Shown: positions 17,332 through 27,699 of the stretch, piece after piece
Layout: the number at the start of each line of letters is the position of its first letter
Position numbering within the stretch: position 1 is the stretch's first letter
Origin: Micromonospora chokoriensis
GTDB taxonomy: Bacteria > Actinomycetota > Actinomycetes > Mycobacteriales > Micromonosporaceae
Assembly (NCBI RefSeq): GCF_000718555.1
Contig: NZ_JOAN01000007.1
Coordinates: 124,001-188,000, forward strand
Direction: 5' to 3'
Length of the DNA: 64,000 bases
The notes under the pieces: generated by a model
What the model was told of the DNA's origin: nothing
Seen by the model: only the letters and a program-made list of their open reading frames with translations
Database searches by the model: none
Made by a program: the position numbers and the translations under genes

Positions 17332-18590
17332 CGACGGAGGTGCGCCCGGCGACCGACCCGCGCTCTCGGGTGGACGGCCTGGGCTGGGTGAGCCGTGCGG
17401 TCTTCCCAGACGACCGGGTGGGCCTGACCGTGGGTGGCGCCCCGCCGGCCGGTCACCAGGCGGTGGCCCGGTACGCGGTGGTGCCGTCGGTCGCCCGAGC
17501 CCGGTTCCTGGTGCCGTTGGGAGCGCCCCGGGCCGGGGCGGCGTCGCTGCTGGCGTACAACGCCCTGCGGCCACCGAAGGTGCGCGCGCTGCGGGCGGTG
17601 CTCGGCGGGCTGGCCCGGTTCGGGCGAGTTGGGCTCGCGCCGTTTCCGACGTTGACCGTCTCGGTGCCGGTCGGGGTGCCGGCGGCGGAGCTGCTGCTGA
17701 GCGATCGGCTCGCCACCGAGTTGGGTGACACGCCGCTGCTGGCCGCGTTCGGGGTCCGCCCACCCGACCCGAACGGCAAGCCCACCCTGCAACTCTTCAG
17801 CGCCGACGGGCGTGCGCGCGGTTACGCGAAGATCGGCTGGAACGACGCGACGCGCGCGCTGGTCAGCGCGGAGGCGGCGGCGCTGCGGGCGTTGCGCGCG
17901 GTCGTCGGGGTCGCCGACCACCCGACGCCGCCGAGGCTGCTCACCGAGGTGTCGTGGGCGGGCCAGGTGGTCGCGGTGATCGAGCCGTTGCCACCGGCGG
18001 TACGCGGTGTGCCGGTGGACGACCCACCACGCATCGCGGCGCAGCTCGCGGTCGCCCGGCGTGGCGGCCCAGCGGGTACGCCTCGACCGCTGATCGACTC
18101 GGCCTTCCTGCGTCGGCTGGCTGACCAGGCCAGCCGGGCCGCCACTGCCGAGCCGTCCGGTGCGCGAGCGATCGCCGCGGTTTCGGCGCTGGCCCGCCGG
18201 CATGGCGAGACCAGCGTCGAGTTCGGTCACTGGCATGGTGACTGGGTGCCGTGGAACCTGGGCTGGCACGCCGGCCGGTTGGTCGCCTGGGACTGGGAGC
18301 ACAGCGGGCCGGACGTGCCGGTCGGCTTCGACCTGGCGCACGACGCGTTCCAGCGGGCTCTGGTGCTGCGGGGGGAGCCAGCAGCCGTCGCCGCGTCGGC
18401 CGTCGACGACTATCTGGGCCGGCACGGCGAGCGGCTCGGCCTCGACGCGGCGCAGCGCCGGCTCGTCGCCGACGCGTACCTGGTGGAGATGTGGTTGCGG
18501 ACCTGGCGGCTGGCCGACGCGGGGGCGGGCTGGAACACCGCGCTGCATCCCGCTCTCTTGGATGTCATCGAGAAAAGACATAGCGCCTGA
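17328..18590 (+). CDS. APH-fold phosphotransferase, substrate unknown
   Basis: 420 residues from a GTG overlapping the previous stop. The C-terminal half carries the aminoglycoside/choline kinase signature: catalytic loop HGDWVPWNLG (Brenner-type HxDxxxxN) and the metal-binding WDWEHSG, followed by a helical tail. The N-terminal ~130 residues do not show a clear G-loop. Its place in a polysaccharide gene string makes a sugar or lipid-carrier kinase more likely than antibiotic resistance, but this is inference. The string ends here; a 214-base gap follows. Confidence 0.72.
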   Translation: MTTEVRPATDPRSRVDGLGWVSRAVFPDDRVGLTVGGAPPAGHQAVARYAVVPSVARARFLVPLGAPRAGAASLLAYNALRPPKVRALRAVLGGLARFGRVGLAPFPTLTVSVPVGVPAAELLLSDRLATELGDTPLLAAFGVRPPDPNGKPTLQLFSADGRARGYAKIGWNDATRALVSAEAAALRALRAVVGVADHPTPPRLLTEVSWAGQVVAVIEPLPPAVRGVPVDDPPRIAAQLAVARRGGPAGTPRPLIDSAFLRRLADQASRAATAEPSGARAIAAVSALARRHGETSVEFGHWHGDWVPWNLGWHAGRLVAWDWEHSGPDVPVGFDLAHDAFQRALVLRGEPAAVAASAVDDYLGRHGERLGLDAAQRRLVADAYLVEMWLRTWRLADAGAGWNTALHPALLDVIEKRHSA

Positions 18591-18804
18591 TCCGGCGGAA
18601 TCGCGGCGGCGAGGGCACGTCGCAGAGTAACGACGAAATCGCAGGTGGTGATGACGATCGATGGACCTCGGACGTTCGGTGTGCCGAAGCGCCTGCTGGG
18701 GAGATCGTCGTCTCGGCCGGTCGCGCTATTCAACGACCGGGGAACGTGTGATCTGCTTCTGCGTGGCGTGAACTGAAATTCCAAGCGAACTTGTGGGGAG
18801 TCGC
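18591..18804. other. 214-base gap, probable promoter region for the GT operon
   Basis: This gap has visibly lower G+C than its neighbours (TAACGACGAAATCGCA, GTGAACTGAAATTCC). I see no open frame with coding character, no RNA fold I can name and no clear hairpin terminator. It most likely carries the promoter and leader of the downstream three-gene glycosyltransferase unit. Confidence 0.4.
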
Positions 18805-19284
18805 GTGGACACGAAGAACGACGAGAGTGCGGTGCCGGTGTTGCTGCTGGTCGGCTCCAGCGGCGGCCACCTGGCCCAACTACTGGCCCTGCGGCCCTGG
18901 TACGAACAGTGGCGGCGCTGCTGGGTCACCTTCGACACCCCGGAGGCGGTGTCGCTGCTGACCGGTGAGGACCTGGTGCCGGCGCACCACCCGACCACCC
19001 GCAACGTGCCGAACCTGCTGCGCAACGCGCTGCTGGCCTGGCGGGTGCTGCGGTCGCGGCGGATCGCGGCCGTGGTCACCACAGGTGCCGGGGTGGCCGT
19101 GCCGTTCGTGGTGCTGGCCCGGCTGCGGCGCATCCCGACTGTCTACATCGAGGTGTACGACCGGATCGACACCCCGACGTTGACCGCCCGGCTCTGCCGG
19201 CCGTTCCTGTCCGCGATGCTCGTGCAGTGGGACGAGCAGCGCCGGCAGTACCCCGAGGCGACCGTCGTCGGGACACTGCTGTGA
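18805..19284 (+). CDS. Alg14/PssD-like glycosyltransferase subunit (membrane/acceptor half)
   Basis: 159 residues. The start LLLVGSSGGHLAQLLAL is the conserved Gly-Gly-His motif of Alg14/PssD/EpsE-type subunits, and VVTTGAGVAVPFVVLARLRRIPTVYIEVYDR matches the family's middle and end. Alg14-like proteins anchor and complete a GT28 (MurG-like) transferase together with an Alg13-like partner. GTG 18805 follows GGGGAG; GTG 18793 would put four extra residues in front and leave no ribosome site. The partner gene starts within this gene's stop (GTGA). Confidence 0.85.
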   Translation: MDTKNDESAVPVLLLVGSSGGHLAQLLALRPWYEQWRRCWVTFDTPEAVSLLTGEDLVPAHHPTTRNVPNLLRNALLAWRVLRSRRIAAVVTTGAGVAVPFVVLARLRRIPTVYIEVYDRIDTPTLTARLCRPFLSAMLVQWDEQRRQYPEATVVGTLL

Positions 19285-19955
19285 CGGGCGATACGGGCAC
19301 CGCCCGGCGTGCCCAACCCGTGCCGAACGCCGAGGCGGCCCGCCTGCCTCGCCAGCGCGACAGCTCGGCGGTCGCCCAGCTCCGACTGCTGGTCGCGGTC
19401 GGCACCGACAAGCACCCCTTCGACCGGCTCGTCGACTGGCTGGCGCAGTGGCACGCGCAGGCCACCGGCCCGATCGGGTTGACCGTGCAGCACGGGCACA
19501 CGAGCGCGCCGCAGCTGGCCGGCGCGGTGCCGTTCCTCGGCCACGACGCGTTGCAGCAGGCGATGATGGATGCGGACCTGGTGGTCTGCCACGGTGGGCC
19601 GGCGACCATCCTGGAGGCCCGCCGGCACGGCCACCTGCCCATCGTGGTGCCCCGCGACCCGAGCCGCGGCGAGCACGTCGACAACCACCAGCTTCTCTTC
19701 GCTCGCCGGCTCGGCGCCGCCGGGCTGGTGGCGCTCTGCGAGACCCGGGAGGCGCTGCACGACGCGCTGGCGGCCGGGTTGGTCGACCCATCCCGGTACG
19801 CGGTGGCCGCCGACCCGGGTGCGCACGAGGCGCGACGGGCGGCGGTGGCCCGGGTCGGGCAGATCGTCGACGACCTGGTGGCCCGCTCGACCCCGCGCCC
19901 ACCCCGGTGGCGGGTCTGGTCCCGGCCGCGCCCGGGTACGGAGGAGATTCGATGA
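19281..19955 (+). CDS. Alg13/PssE-like glycosyltransferase catalytic subunit
   Basis: 224 residues. An N-terminal ~30-residue extension precedes LLVAVGTDKHPFDRLVDWL, the family's opening GTxxxxFdRLv motif. The GT28 C-terminal nucleotide-sugar site is HGGPATILEARRHGHLPIVVPR, followed by a conserved GEHVDNHQ. Together with the preceding Alg14-like product it should form one two-subunit transferase that adds a sugar to a lipid-linked acceptor. GTG start overlaps the upstream stop, and its own stop overlaps the GT2 gene start, so all three are coupled. Donor sugar cannot be read from the sequence. Confidence 0.85.
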   Translation: MTGDTGTARRAQPVPNAEAARLPRQRDSSAVAQLRLLVAVGTDKHPFDRLVDWLAQWHAQATGPIGLTVQHGHTSAPQLAGAVPFLGHDALQQAMMDADLVVCHGGPATILEARRHGHLPIVVPRDPSRGEHVDNHQLLFARRLGAAGLVALCETREALHDALAAGLVDPSRYAVAADPGAHEARRAAVARVGQIVDDLVARSTPRPPRWRVWSRPRPGTEEIR

Positions 19956-20875
19956 CCCAGCAGCCGAGCGTCAGCGTCGTGGTGCCCACTCGGGACCGCC
20001 CCGAGCTGCTGCGGGCCGCGGTGCGCGCGATCCTGGCACAGGACTACCCGGGCCCGATCGAGGCCGTCGTGGTGTTCGACCAGTCCGCGCCGGACGAGTC
20101 GCTGACCGAGCTGAGAAGCGGCCCGCACCGCGCGGTACGGGTGATCCACAACGCCCGTACCCCCGGGTTGGCCGGTGCGCGCAACAGCGGCACCCTCGCG
20201 GCCGAGGGTGAGCTTGTCGCGTTCTGCGACGACGACGACGAGTGGTTGCCCGGCAAACTTGCCGCGCAGGTCGACGCGCTGGCCGGTGACCCGGCGGCCG
20301 AGTTCGTCTGCTGCGGCATCCGGGTCACCTACGACGGGCACACCGTCGACCGGGTGCTCGACAAGGACCGGATCACCCTGGACGACCTGCTGCGCGATCG
20401 GATGACGGAGCTGCACCCGTCGACCTTCCTGATTCGCGCGAGCGCGTTGCGTGACGGGTTCGGGCTGGTCGACGAGGAGATCCCGGGCAGCTACGCGGAG
20501 GACTACGAGTTCCTGCTCCGCGCCGCGCGCAGCGCGCCGCTGCTCAACCTGCGTACGCCGTCGGTGCTGGTGCGCTGGCACAAGCGCTCGTACTTCGCGC
20601 AGCGCTGGGACACCATCTCCGAGGCGTTGCAGTGGTTGCTGCGGCGCTACCCGGAGTTCGCCCGCCAGCCGGCCGGCGCGGCCCGGGTGGCCGGGCAGAT
20701 CGCGTTCGCCCAGGCCGCCTCCGGCGACCGCCGGGGCGCGCTGCGCTGGGCCCGCCGCACCCTGCGGAGCAATCCCCGTGAGCCGCGCGCCTACCTGGCC
20801 CTCGCCGTCGCCGGCCGGGTGGTCCGGGCCGACGCGGTGCTGCGCACCCTGCACAAGCGCGGTCGGGGGATCTGA
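19952..20875 (+). CDS. Family 2 glycosyltransferase
   Basis: 307 residues with a GT-A fold. [21 protein letters not shown] is the nucleotide-sugar-binding start, [14 protein letters not shown] the second conserved block, and CDDDDEW the metal-binding DxD motif; ED in [12 protein letters not shown] is the likely catalytic base region. No membrane segments, so it acts at the inner face of the membrane on a lipid-linked glycan. It is the last gene of the glycan block before aroC and overlaps the previous gene by 4 bases. Sugar specificity is unknown. Confidence 0.88.
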   Translation: MTQQPSVSVVVPTRDRPELLRAAVRAILAQDYPGPIEAVVVFDQSAPDESLTELRSGPHRAVRVIHNARTPGLAGARNSGTLAAEGELVAFCDDDDEWLPGKLAAQVDALAGDPAAEFVCCGIRVTYDGHTVDRVLDKDRITLDDLLRDRMTELHPSTFLIRASALRDGFGLVDEEIPGSYAEDYEFLLRAARSAPLLNLRTPSVLVRWHKRSYFAQRWDTISEALQWLLRRYPEFARQPAGAARVAGQIAFAQAASGDRRGALRWARRTLRSNPREPRAYLALAVAGRVVRADAVLRTLHKRGRGI

Positions 20876-20996
20876 GCCGCCGCTGGCGGGTGTCGCGTCG
20901 GCGGGTGCAGAGCAGAAGGACGCCCGGGTCAGCGGGTGGCGGCGTCCGCAGGGCGGGACGCCACGGGGAGCGCGCCGCGTCGGTGGCCCGCCGTGA

Positions 20997-21002
20997 CAGA
21001 CT
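20997..21002 (+). promoter_or_regulatory. Candidate -10 box, leaderless aroC
   Basis: CAGACT ends 7 bases before the aroC GTG and there is no ribosome-binding sequence in between. The spacing is that of a leaderless transcript, where the start codon is at or next to the transcription start. Confidence 0.35.
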
Positions 21003-21009
21003 GACCGCT

Positions 21010-22187
21010 GTGTTGCGTTGGCTGACTGCAGGTGAATCGCACGGTCCCGCCCTCGTCGCGATGTTGGAGGGGGTGCCGGCCGGCATCGAGGTGACCACCA
21101 CCGAGATCGCCGACGAGCTGGCCCGTCGGCGGCTGGGCTACGGCCGTGGCGCCCGGATGGCGTTCGAGCGGGACGAGGTCGAGTTGCTCGGCGGCCTGCG
21201 GCATGGGGTGACGTTGGGCAGCCCGGTAGCCATCCGGGTCGGCAACTCCGAGTGGCCGAAGTGGCAGACCGTGATGGCGGCCGACCCGGTCGACCCCGAC
21301 GAGCTGGCCCGGCAGGCCCGCAACGCCCCGCTGACCCGGCCCCGGCCGGGCCACGCCGACCTGGCCGGCATGCAGAAGTACGGCCACACCGACGCCCGGC
21401 CGATCCTGGAGCGCGCCAGCGCCCGGGAGACCGCCGCCCGGGTCGCCGTCGGCACAGTTGCCAAGGCGCTGATCCGGCAGGCGCTCGGCGTCGAGATCGT
21501 CTCGCACGTCATTGAGCTGGGCCCGGTGGCCGCGAAGCCCGGTCTGCGTCCCACCCCGTCCGACGCCGCCCGGATCGATGCCGACCCGCTGCGCTGCCTC
21601 GACCCGGAGGCCAGCGCCCTGATGGTCGCCGAGGTCGACGCCGCGAAGAAGGCCGCCGACACCCTCGGTGGCGTGGTCGAGGTGCTGGCGTACGGGGTGC
21701 CGCCGGGGCTGGGCAGCCACGTGCAGTGGGACCGCAAGCTCGACGCCCGTCTGGCCACCGCGCTGATGTCCATTCAGGCGATCAAGGGCGTGGAGATCGG
21801 CGACGGTTGGCAGCAGGCCCGATCCCGTGGCTCGGAGGCGCACGACGAGATCATCCCGTCGGCCACCGGCGTCCGCCGGGTCACCGACCGGGCCGGTGGG
21901 CTGGAGGGCGGCATCACCACCGGTGAGCCGCTGCGCGTCCGCGCCGCGATGAAGCCGATCTCCTCGCTGAACCGGGCGCTGGCCACCGTGGACGTCACCA
22001 CCGGTGAGCCGGCCACCGCGATCAACCAGCGCTCCGACGTCTGCGCGGTGCCCGCCGCGGCGGTCGTCGCCGAGGCGATGGTGGCGTTGGTGCTCGCCGA
22101 GGCGGCCACCGAGAAGTTCGGCGGCGACTCGATCGCCGAGATCCGCCGCAACCTGGCCGGCTACCTCGACGCGCTGGTCATCCGCTG

Positions 22188-22188
<1 letters not shown>
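21010..22188 (+). CDS. aroC: Chorismate synthase
   Basis: 392 residues. Converts EPSP to chorismate, using reduced FMN. GTG 21010 gives the family's standard opening [61 protein letters not shown] and the C-terminal EAxSx[15 protein letters not shown] signature are intact. The frame runs open upstream to 20890 but nothing before 21010 resembles the family. The stop shares one base with the aroK ATG, so aroC-aroK are coupled; aroB has its own candidate promoter. Confidence 0.96.
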
Positions 22189-24258
<2,070 letters not shown>

Positions 24259-24300
24259 GGGGCTGTCCCGAGCGGGGGCCGGGCGATTCGACGCAGCTAG

Positions 24301-24306
24301 TAGACT
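24301..24306 (+). promoter_or_regulatory. efp: Candidate -10 box for efp
   Basis: TAGACT, identical to the box seen before def and pheS, lies 39 bases upstream of the efp ATG; the leader holds AGGCAGGAA as ribosome site. A -35 element could not be assigned with confidence. Confidence 0.4.
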
Positions 24307-24344
24307 CGTAGGGTCTGTCCGCCAATTGATGATCAAGGCAGGAA

Positions 24345-24902
24345 ATGGCCTCCACCAACGACCTCAAAAACGGCCTGGTACTCAACCTGGACGGCGAGCT
24401 CTGGGCTGTCGTCGAGTTCCAGCACGTCAAGCCCGGTAAGGGTGGTGCCTTCGTGCGCACCACGCTGAAGAACGTGCTGTCCGGGAAGGTGGTCGACAAG
24501 ACCTTCAACGCGGGCACCAAGGTCGAAACCGCGACCGTTGACAAGCGCACGATGCAGTACCTGTACGCCGACGGCGAGGACTTCGTCTTCATGGATCTGG
24601 AGACCTTCGACCAGATCACCGTGCCCGGCGGCACCGTCGGTGAGGCAGCTAACTACCTGCTGCCCGAGGCGGAGGCGACCGTCGCCCAGCACGAGGGTGT
24701 GCCGCTCTACATCGAGCTGCCCACCAGCGTCGTGCTGGAGGTCACCTACACCGAGCCGGGCCTGCAGGGCGACCGCTCGACCGGCGGCACCAAGCCGGCG
24801 ACCGTGGAGACCGGCGCCACCGTGCCGGTGCCGCTGTTCATCACCACCGGCGAGAAGATCAAGGTCGACACCCGCGACGGCCGTTACCTCGGCCGCGCCT
24901 GA
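24345..24902 (+). CDS. efp: Translation elongation factor P
   Basis: 185 residues in three beta-barrel domains. EF-P relieves ribosome stalling at polyproline. The KOW-like N-domain loop reads [13 protein letters not shown], with Lys at the position that is modified in other bacteria; the end DGRYLGRA is standard. The Pro-rich nature of many proteins in this window fits a need for EF-P. It shares one base with the nusB ATG. Confidence 0.96.
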   Translation: MASTNDLKNGLVLNLDGELWAVVEFQHVKPGKGGAFVRTTLKNVLSGKVVDKTFNAGTKVETATVDKRTMQYLYADGEDFVFMDLETFDQITVPGGTVGEAANYLLPEAEATVAQHEGVPLYIELPTSVVLEVTYTEPGLQGDRSTGGTKPATVETGATVPVPLFITTGEKIKVDTRDGRYLGRA

Positions 24903-25336
24903 TGGCTGAGGGTTCCAAGCAGCAGATGCCGGCGCGCCGCAAGGCGCGTAAGCGGGCGCTGGATGTCCTTTACGAGGCCGACCTGCGGGACAAGCCTCCG
25001 GTGGAGGTGCTCGCCGGCTACGTGCAGCGGATCGAGCAGCCCCGACCGGAGCACCTGGGCTACGCGGTGGGCCTGGTCGAGGGTGTCGCCGAGCACCTCA
25101 ACCGGATCGACGAGTTGATCGCCAGCTACGCCGAGGGCTGGACGCTGGAGCGGATGCCGGTCGTCGACCGTAATCTGGCCCGGATCGCCGTCTACGAGTT
25201 GCTCTACGTCGACGAGATCGACGACGCGGTGGCGATCAGCGAGGCCGTGGAGCTGGCCCGACAGATGTCGACCGACGATTCGCCGCGCTTCCTCAACGGG
25301 GTGCTCGGCCGGATCGCCGAGTACGCCACCCGCTGA
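24902..25336 (+). CDS. nusB: Transcription antitermination factor NusB
   Basis: 144 residues, all helical. NusB with S10 (NusE) binds boxA of rRNA leaders and supports antitermination. Typical features: N-terminal ARRKARKRALDVLYEADLR, the LVEGVAEH helix, NLARIAVYELLY, and the C-terminal DDSPRFLNGVLGRIAE. It follows efp without a gap and ends at a strong bidirectional terminator. Confidence 0.95.
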   Translation: MAEGSKQQMPARRKARKRALDVLYEADLRDKPPVEVLAGYVQRIEQPRPEHLGYAVGLVEGVAEHLNRIDELIASYAEGWTLERMPVVDRNLARIAVYELLYVDEIDDAVAISEAVELARQMSTDDSPRFLNGVLGRIAEYATR

Positions 25337-25364
25337 GCGTCCGCGCCACCGAACGCCGCAACAC

Positions 25365-25398
25365 GAAGGGGCCCGTGCCATCCGGCACGGGCCCCTTC
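25365..25398. terminator. Bidirectional terminator between nusB and bldD
   Basis: A perfect 15-base stem, GAAGGGGCCCGTGCC (25365-25379) with GGCACGGGCCCCTTC (25384-25398), and a four-base loop (ATCC). It lies between the converging nusB and bldD genes and is symmetric, so it can stop transcription from both sides. Confidence 0.9.
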
Positions 25399-25412
25399 GG
25401 TGCAGCGGTAGA

Positions 25413-25901
25413 TCAGGAGGCGAAGAACGCCCGGGGGTCGGCCACCAGCACACCGTGCTCGGTGAGCCGCTCGATCAGGCCCGACGGTGAGGCGTCGTAC
25501 ACGATCGCGAGCGCCCGCAGGTCGTCGGCGCGGATGGAGAGCACCCGGCCGTTGTAGTCGCCGCGCTGCTGCTGGATGGCGCGGGCGTAGCGGGCAACGT
25601 AGGCCAGGTCCTCGGAGGCCTCGTCGTAGAGCCGCTCCAGGTCCAGGACAATCTTGCTGGTGGGCTCGTGACGGACGCCACTGCCGTCAGGCAGCAGCTC
25701 CGAGACGGGGACACGGTAGAACTCGGCCAACTCGGCCAGACGGGACACCGTCACGGCCCGGTCGCCACGCTCGTACGAGCCGACCACCACGGCCTTCCAC
25801 CGCCCGTTCGACTTCTCCTCCACACCCTGCAGGGAGAGACCCTGCTGCTGGCGGATGGAGCGCAGGCGGGCGCCCAGAGACTTGGCGTATTCAGAGGGCA
25901 T
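25413..25901 (-). CDS. bldD: Developmental regulator BldD (c-di-GMP-responsive XRE family)
   Basis: 162 residues. The N-terminal helix-turn-helix covers about 1-75 (YAKSLGARLRSIRQQQGLSLQGVEEKSNG ... SYERGDRAVTVSRLAELAEFY). The C-terminal domain contains R113-G-D115, eight residues, then R124-A-D-D127: the RxD-X8-RxxD signature by which Streptomyces BldD binds c-di-GMP. BldD represses sporulation genes during vegetative growth when dimerised by tetrameric c-di-GMP. It is transcribed toward nusB. A REC-GGDEF protein at 50001 could contribute to the c-di-GMP pool (inference). Confidence 0.95.
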   Translation of the reverse strand: MPSEYAKSLGARLRSIRQQQGLSLQGVEEKSNGRWKAVVVGSYERGDRAVTVSRLAELAEFYRVPVSELLPDGSGVRHEPTSKIVLDLERLYDEASEDLAYVARYARAIQQQRGDYNGRVLSIRADDLRALAIVYDASPSGLIERLTEHGVLVADPRAFFAS

Positions 25902-25982
25902 TCGGACACTCCCAGTGCTGCTCGGGGTTCTCCCGTCGATCGCTACGGAGCGTGACGGTACGGGGAATGCGACACGTGGTCA

Positions 25983-25997
25983 AGTGGTCGCGACACT
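25983..25997. promoter_or_regulatory. Possible BldD-type operator upstream of bldD
   Basis: AGTGGTCGCGACACT is an imperfect palindrome with AGTG/CACT ends about 82 bases upstream of the bldD start. It resembles, but does not match exactly, the AGTGA-N5-TCACT style of BldD boxes. BldD is known to autoregulate in Streptomyces, so a site is expected here; this one is only a candidate. Confidence 0.25.
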
Positions 25998-26159
25998 ACC
26001 GTTGAGGAGCGTCCGGGAAGTTATCCCCTTTTCGGGCGCCTGATCCGGTGGTCAGCGGCCGCCGTCCATCGGCCCGGTGACCACTGGTAACGTGGCGGAA
26101 GCCCCGGCACCAGGTCCGCTTGAGCGGTCCGGCCGGAGGTGCCCGACATCCTTTAACGA

Positions 26160-26185
26160 CCCGTCCCGTGAGGCGGGGAAGGAGG
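26160..26185 (+). promoter_or_regulatory. PyrR-binding mRNA hairpin overlapping the pyrR ribosome site
   Basis: TCCCGTGAGGC (26164-26174) fits the conserved PyrR-binding loop UCCNGNGAGGY. It is closed by CCCG (26160-26163) with CGGG (26174-26177). The ribosome site GGGGAAGGAGG (26176-26186) begins inside the 3' side of the stem, 6 bases before the GTG at 26192. No terminator hairpin was seen between loop and gene. UMP-bound PyrR clamping this loop would therefore block translation, as shown for mycobacteria, rather than cause attenuation. Confidence 0.75.
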
Positions 26186-26191
26186 TCCGCC

Positions 26192-26776
26192 GTGGCATAC
26201 CCACCGGCTGCCCGCCCGTCACCACCGCGACAACCCTCGGTGAAGGTGATCCTCGCCAGCGCCGACGTGCAACGCGTGGTCGACCGCATCGCTCACCAGA
26301 TCCTGGAGAAGACCCAGGGTGCCGCCAACACGGTGCTGCTGGGAATTCCGACCCGGGGAACCCCCCTGGCTCGGCGACTCGCCGACCGGATCAGCACCTT
26401 CGAGGACGTCGTCGTTCCGGTCGGTGTGCTCGACATCACGCTGTACCGTGACGACCTCCGTCGGCACGCCACCCGCGCGGTGGGTCCGACCGAGCTGCCG
26501 TCCGGCGGGATCGACGGCAAGCGGGTCATCCTCGTCGACGACGTGCTCTTCTCCGGCCGCACCGTCCGGGCCGCGCTCGACGCGCTCAACGACGTGGGCC
26601 GTCCGGCGTCGGTGCAGCTCGCCGTCCTGGTCGACCGGGGCCACCGGGAGCTGCCGATCCGCGCCGACTACGTCGGCAAGAACATCCCGACCGCGCTCAC
26701 CGAGAGCGTCAAGGTGACGCTCGCCGAGACCGACGGGACGGACGAGGTCAAGCTGTACGGGGGAGCCCTCTCATGA
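26192..26776 (+). CDS. pyrR: PyrR bifunctional pyr operon regulator / uracil phosphoribosyltransferase
   Basis: 194 residues. GTG 26192 is chosen for the strong GGAAGGAGG site; the longer frame from 26120 runs through the regulatory hairpin. The PRPP-binding motif [21 protein letters not shown] is at about 110-130, and [10 protein letters not shown] and [21 protein letters not shown] match PyrR. In this family the protein binds pyr mRNA when UMP is high; UPRT activity is a side function. First gene of the pyrimidine operon and overlapping pyrB by 4 bases. Confidence 0.95.
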   Translation: MAYPPAARPSPPRQPSVKVILASADVQRVVDRIAHQILEKTQGAANTVLLGIPTRGTPLARRLADRISTFEDVVVPVGVLDITLYRDDLRRHATRAVGPTELPSGGIDGKRVILVDDVLFSGRTVRAALDALNDVGRPASVQLAVLVDRGHRELPIRADYVGKNIPTALTESVKVTLAETDGTDEVKLYGGALS

Positions 26777-27699
26777 TCAAGCATCTGCTCTCCGGCGGGG
26801 ACCTGGACGCCGACACCGCCACCGAGATCCTGGACACCGCCGCCGAGATGGCCACCGTCGCCGGCCGGGAGATCAAGAAGCTGCCTGCGCTGCGCGGCCG
26901 GACCGTGGTGAACCTCTTCTACGAGGACTCCACGCGTACCCGGATCTCGTTCGAGGCGGCGGCGAAGCGGCTCAGCGCCGACGTGATCAACTTTTCCGCC
27001 AAGGGGTCCAGCGTCACCAAGGGCGAGAGCCTGAAGGACACCGCGCTGACCCTGCAGGCCATGGGCGCCGACGCCGTGGTCGTTCGACACCCCGCCTCCG
27101 GTGCGCCGCACCGCCTGGCCAACTGGGTGGACGGCTCGGTCGTCAACGCCGGTGACGGCACCCACGAGCACCCAACCCAGGCGCTGCTGGACGCGTACAC
27201 CATGCGGGCCCGGCTGGGTCGGCTCGCCGGTCTGTCGGTCGCGGTGGTCGGGGACGTGCTGCACTCCCGGGTCGCCCGCTCCAACGTGCTGCTGCTCTCC
27301 ACCCTCGGCGCCAAGGTCACCCTGGTCGGCCCGCCGACCCTCATCCCGGTCGACATCGCGGGCGCCCTCGCCCCCGGCACCGACGTCTCCTACGACCTCG
27401 ACTCCGTCCTGCCCAACGTGGACGTGGTGATGATGCTGCGCGTGCAGCGGGAGCGGATGAACGACTCCTACTTCCCCTCCGCGCGCGAGTACGCCCGCCG
27501 CTACGGGCTGGACGGCCCTCGGATGCGCCGGCTGCCCGAGCACGCGATCGTCATGCACCCCGGGCCGATGAACCGGGGGATGGAGATCACCCCCGAGGTC
27601 GCCGACTCACCCCGCTCCACAATCGTCGAACAGGTCACCAACGGGGTCTCCGTACGGATGGCTGTTCTTTACCTGCTGCTCGGAGGGAACAACCGGTGA
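26773..27699 (+). CDS. pyrB: Aspartate carbamoyltransferase catalytic subunit
   Basis: 308 residues. Joins carbamoyl phosphate and aspartate. The carbamoyl-phosphate site [19 protein letters not shown] is at about 49-67, [12 protein letters not shown] gives the 80s loop Ser/Lys, and [11 protein letters not shown] and HPGPMNRG are intact. No pyrI regulatory-subunit gene is present, as usual in actinobacteria. ATG overlaps pyrR, and its stop overlaps the pyrC GTG. Confidence 0.96.
   Translation: MIKHLLSGGDLDADTATEILDTAAEMATVAGREIKKLPALRGRTVVNLFYEDSTRTRISFEAAAKRLSADVINFSAKGSSVTKGESLKDTALTLQAMGADAVVVRHPASGAPHRLANWVDGSVVNAGDGTHEHPTQALLDAYTMRARLGRLAGLSVAVVGDVLHSRVARSNVLLLSTLGAKVTLVGPPTLIPVDIAGALAPGTDVSYDLDSVLPNVDVVMMLRVQRERMNDSYFPSAREYARRYGLDGPRMRRLPEHAIVMHPGPMNRGMEITPEVADSPRSTIVEQVTNGVSVRMAVLYLLLGGNNR

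Noticed and set aside
17328..18590. Aminoglycoside resistance gene
   Set aside because: Only the generic APH catalytic motifs are present and the gene is embedded in a polysaccharide operon.
7169..20996. Prophage or integrative element in the aroE-aroC interval
   Set aside because: No integrase, tRNA target, direct-repeat ends or phage genes were seen; the content is all polysaccharide-related.
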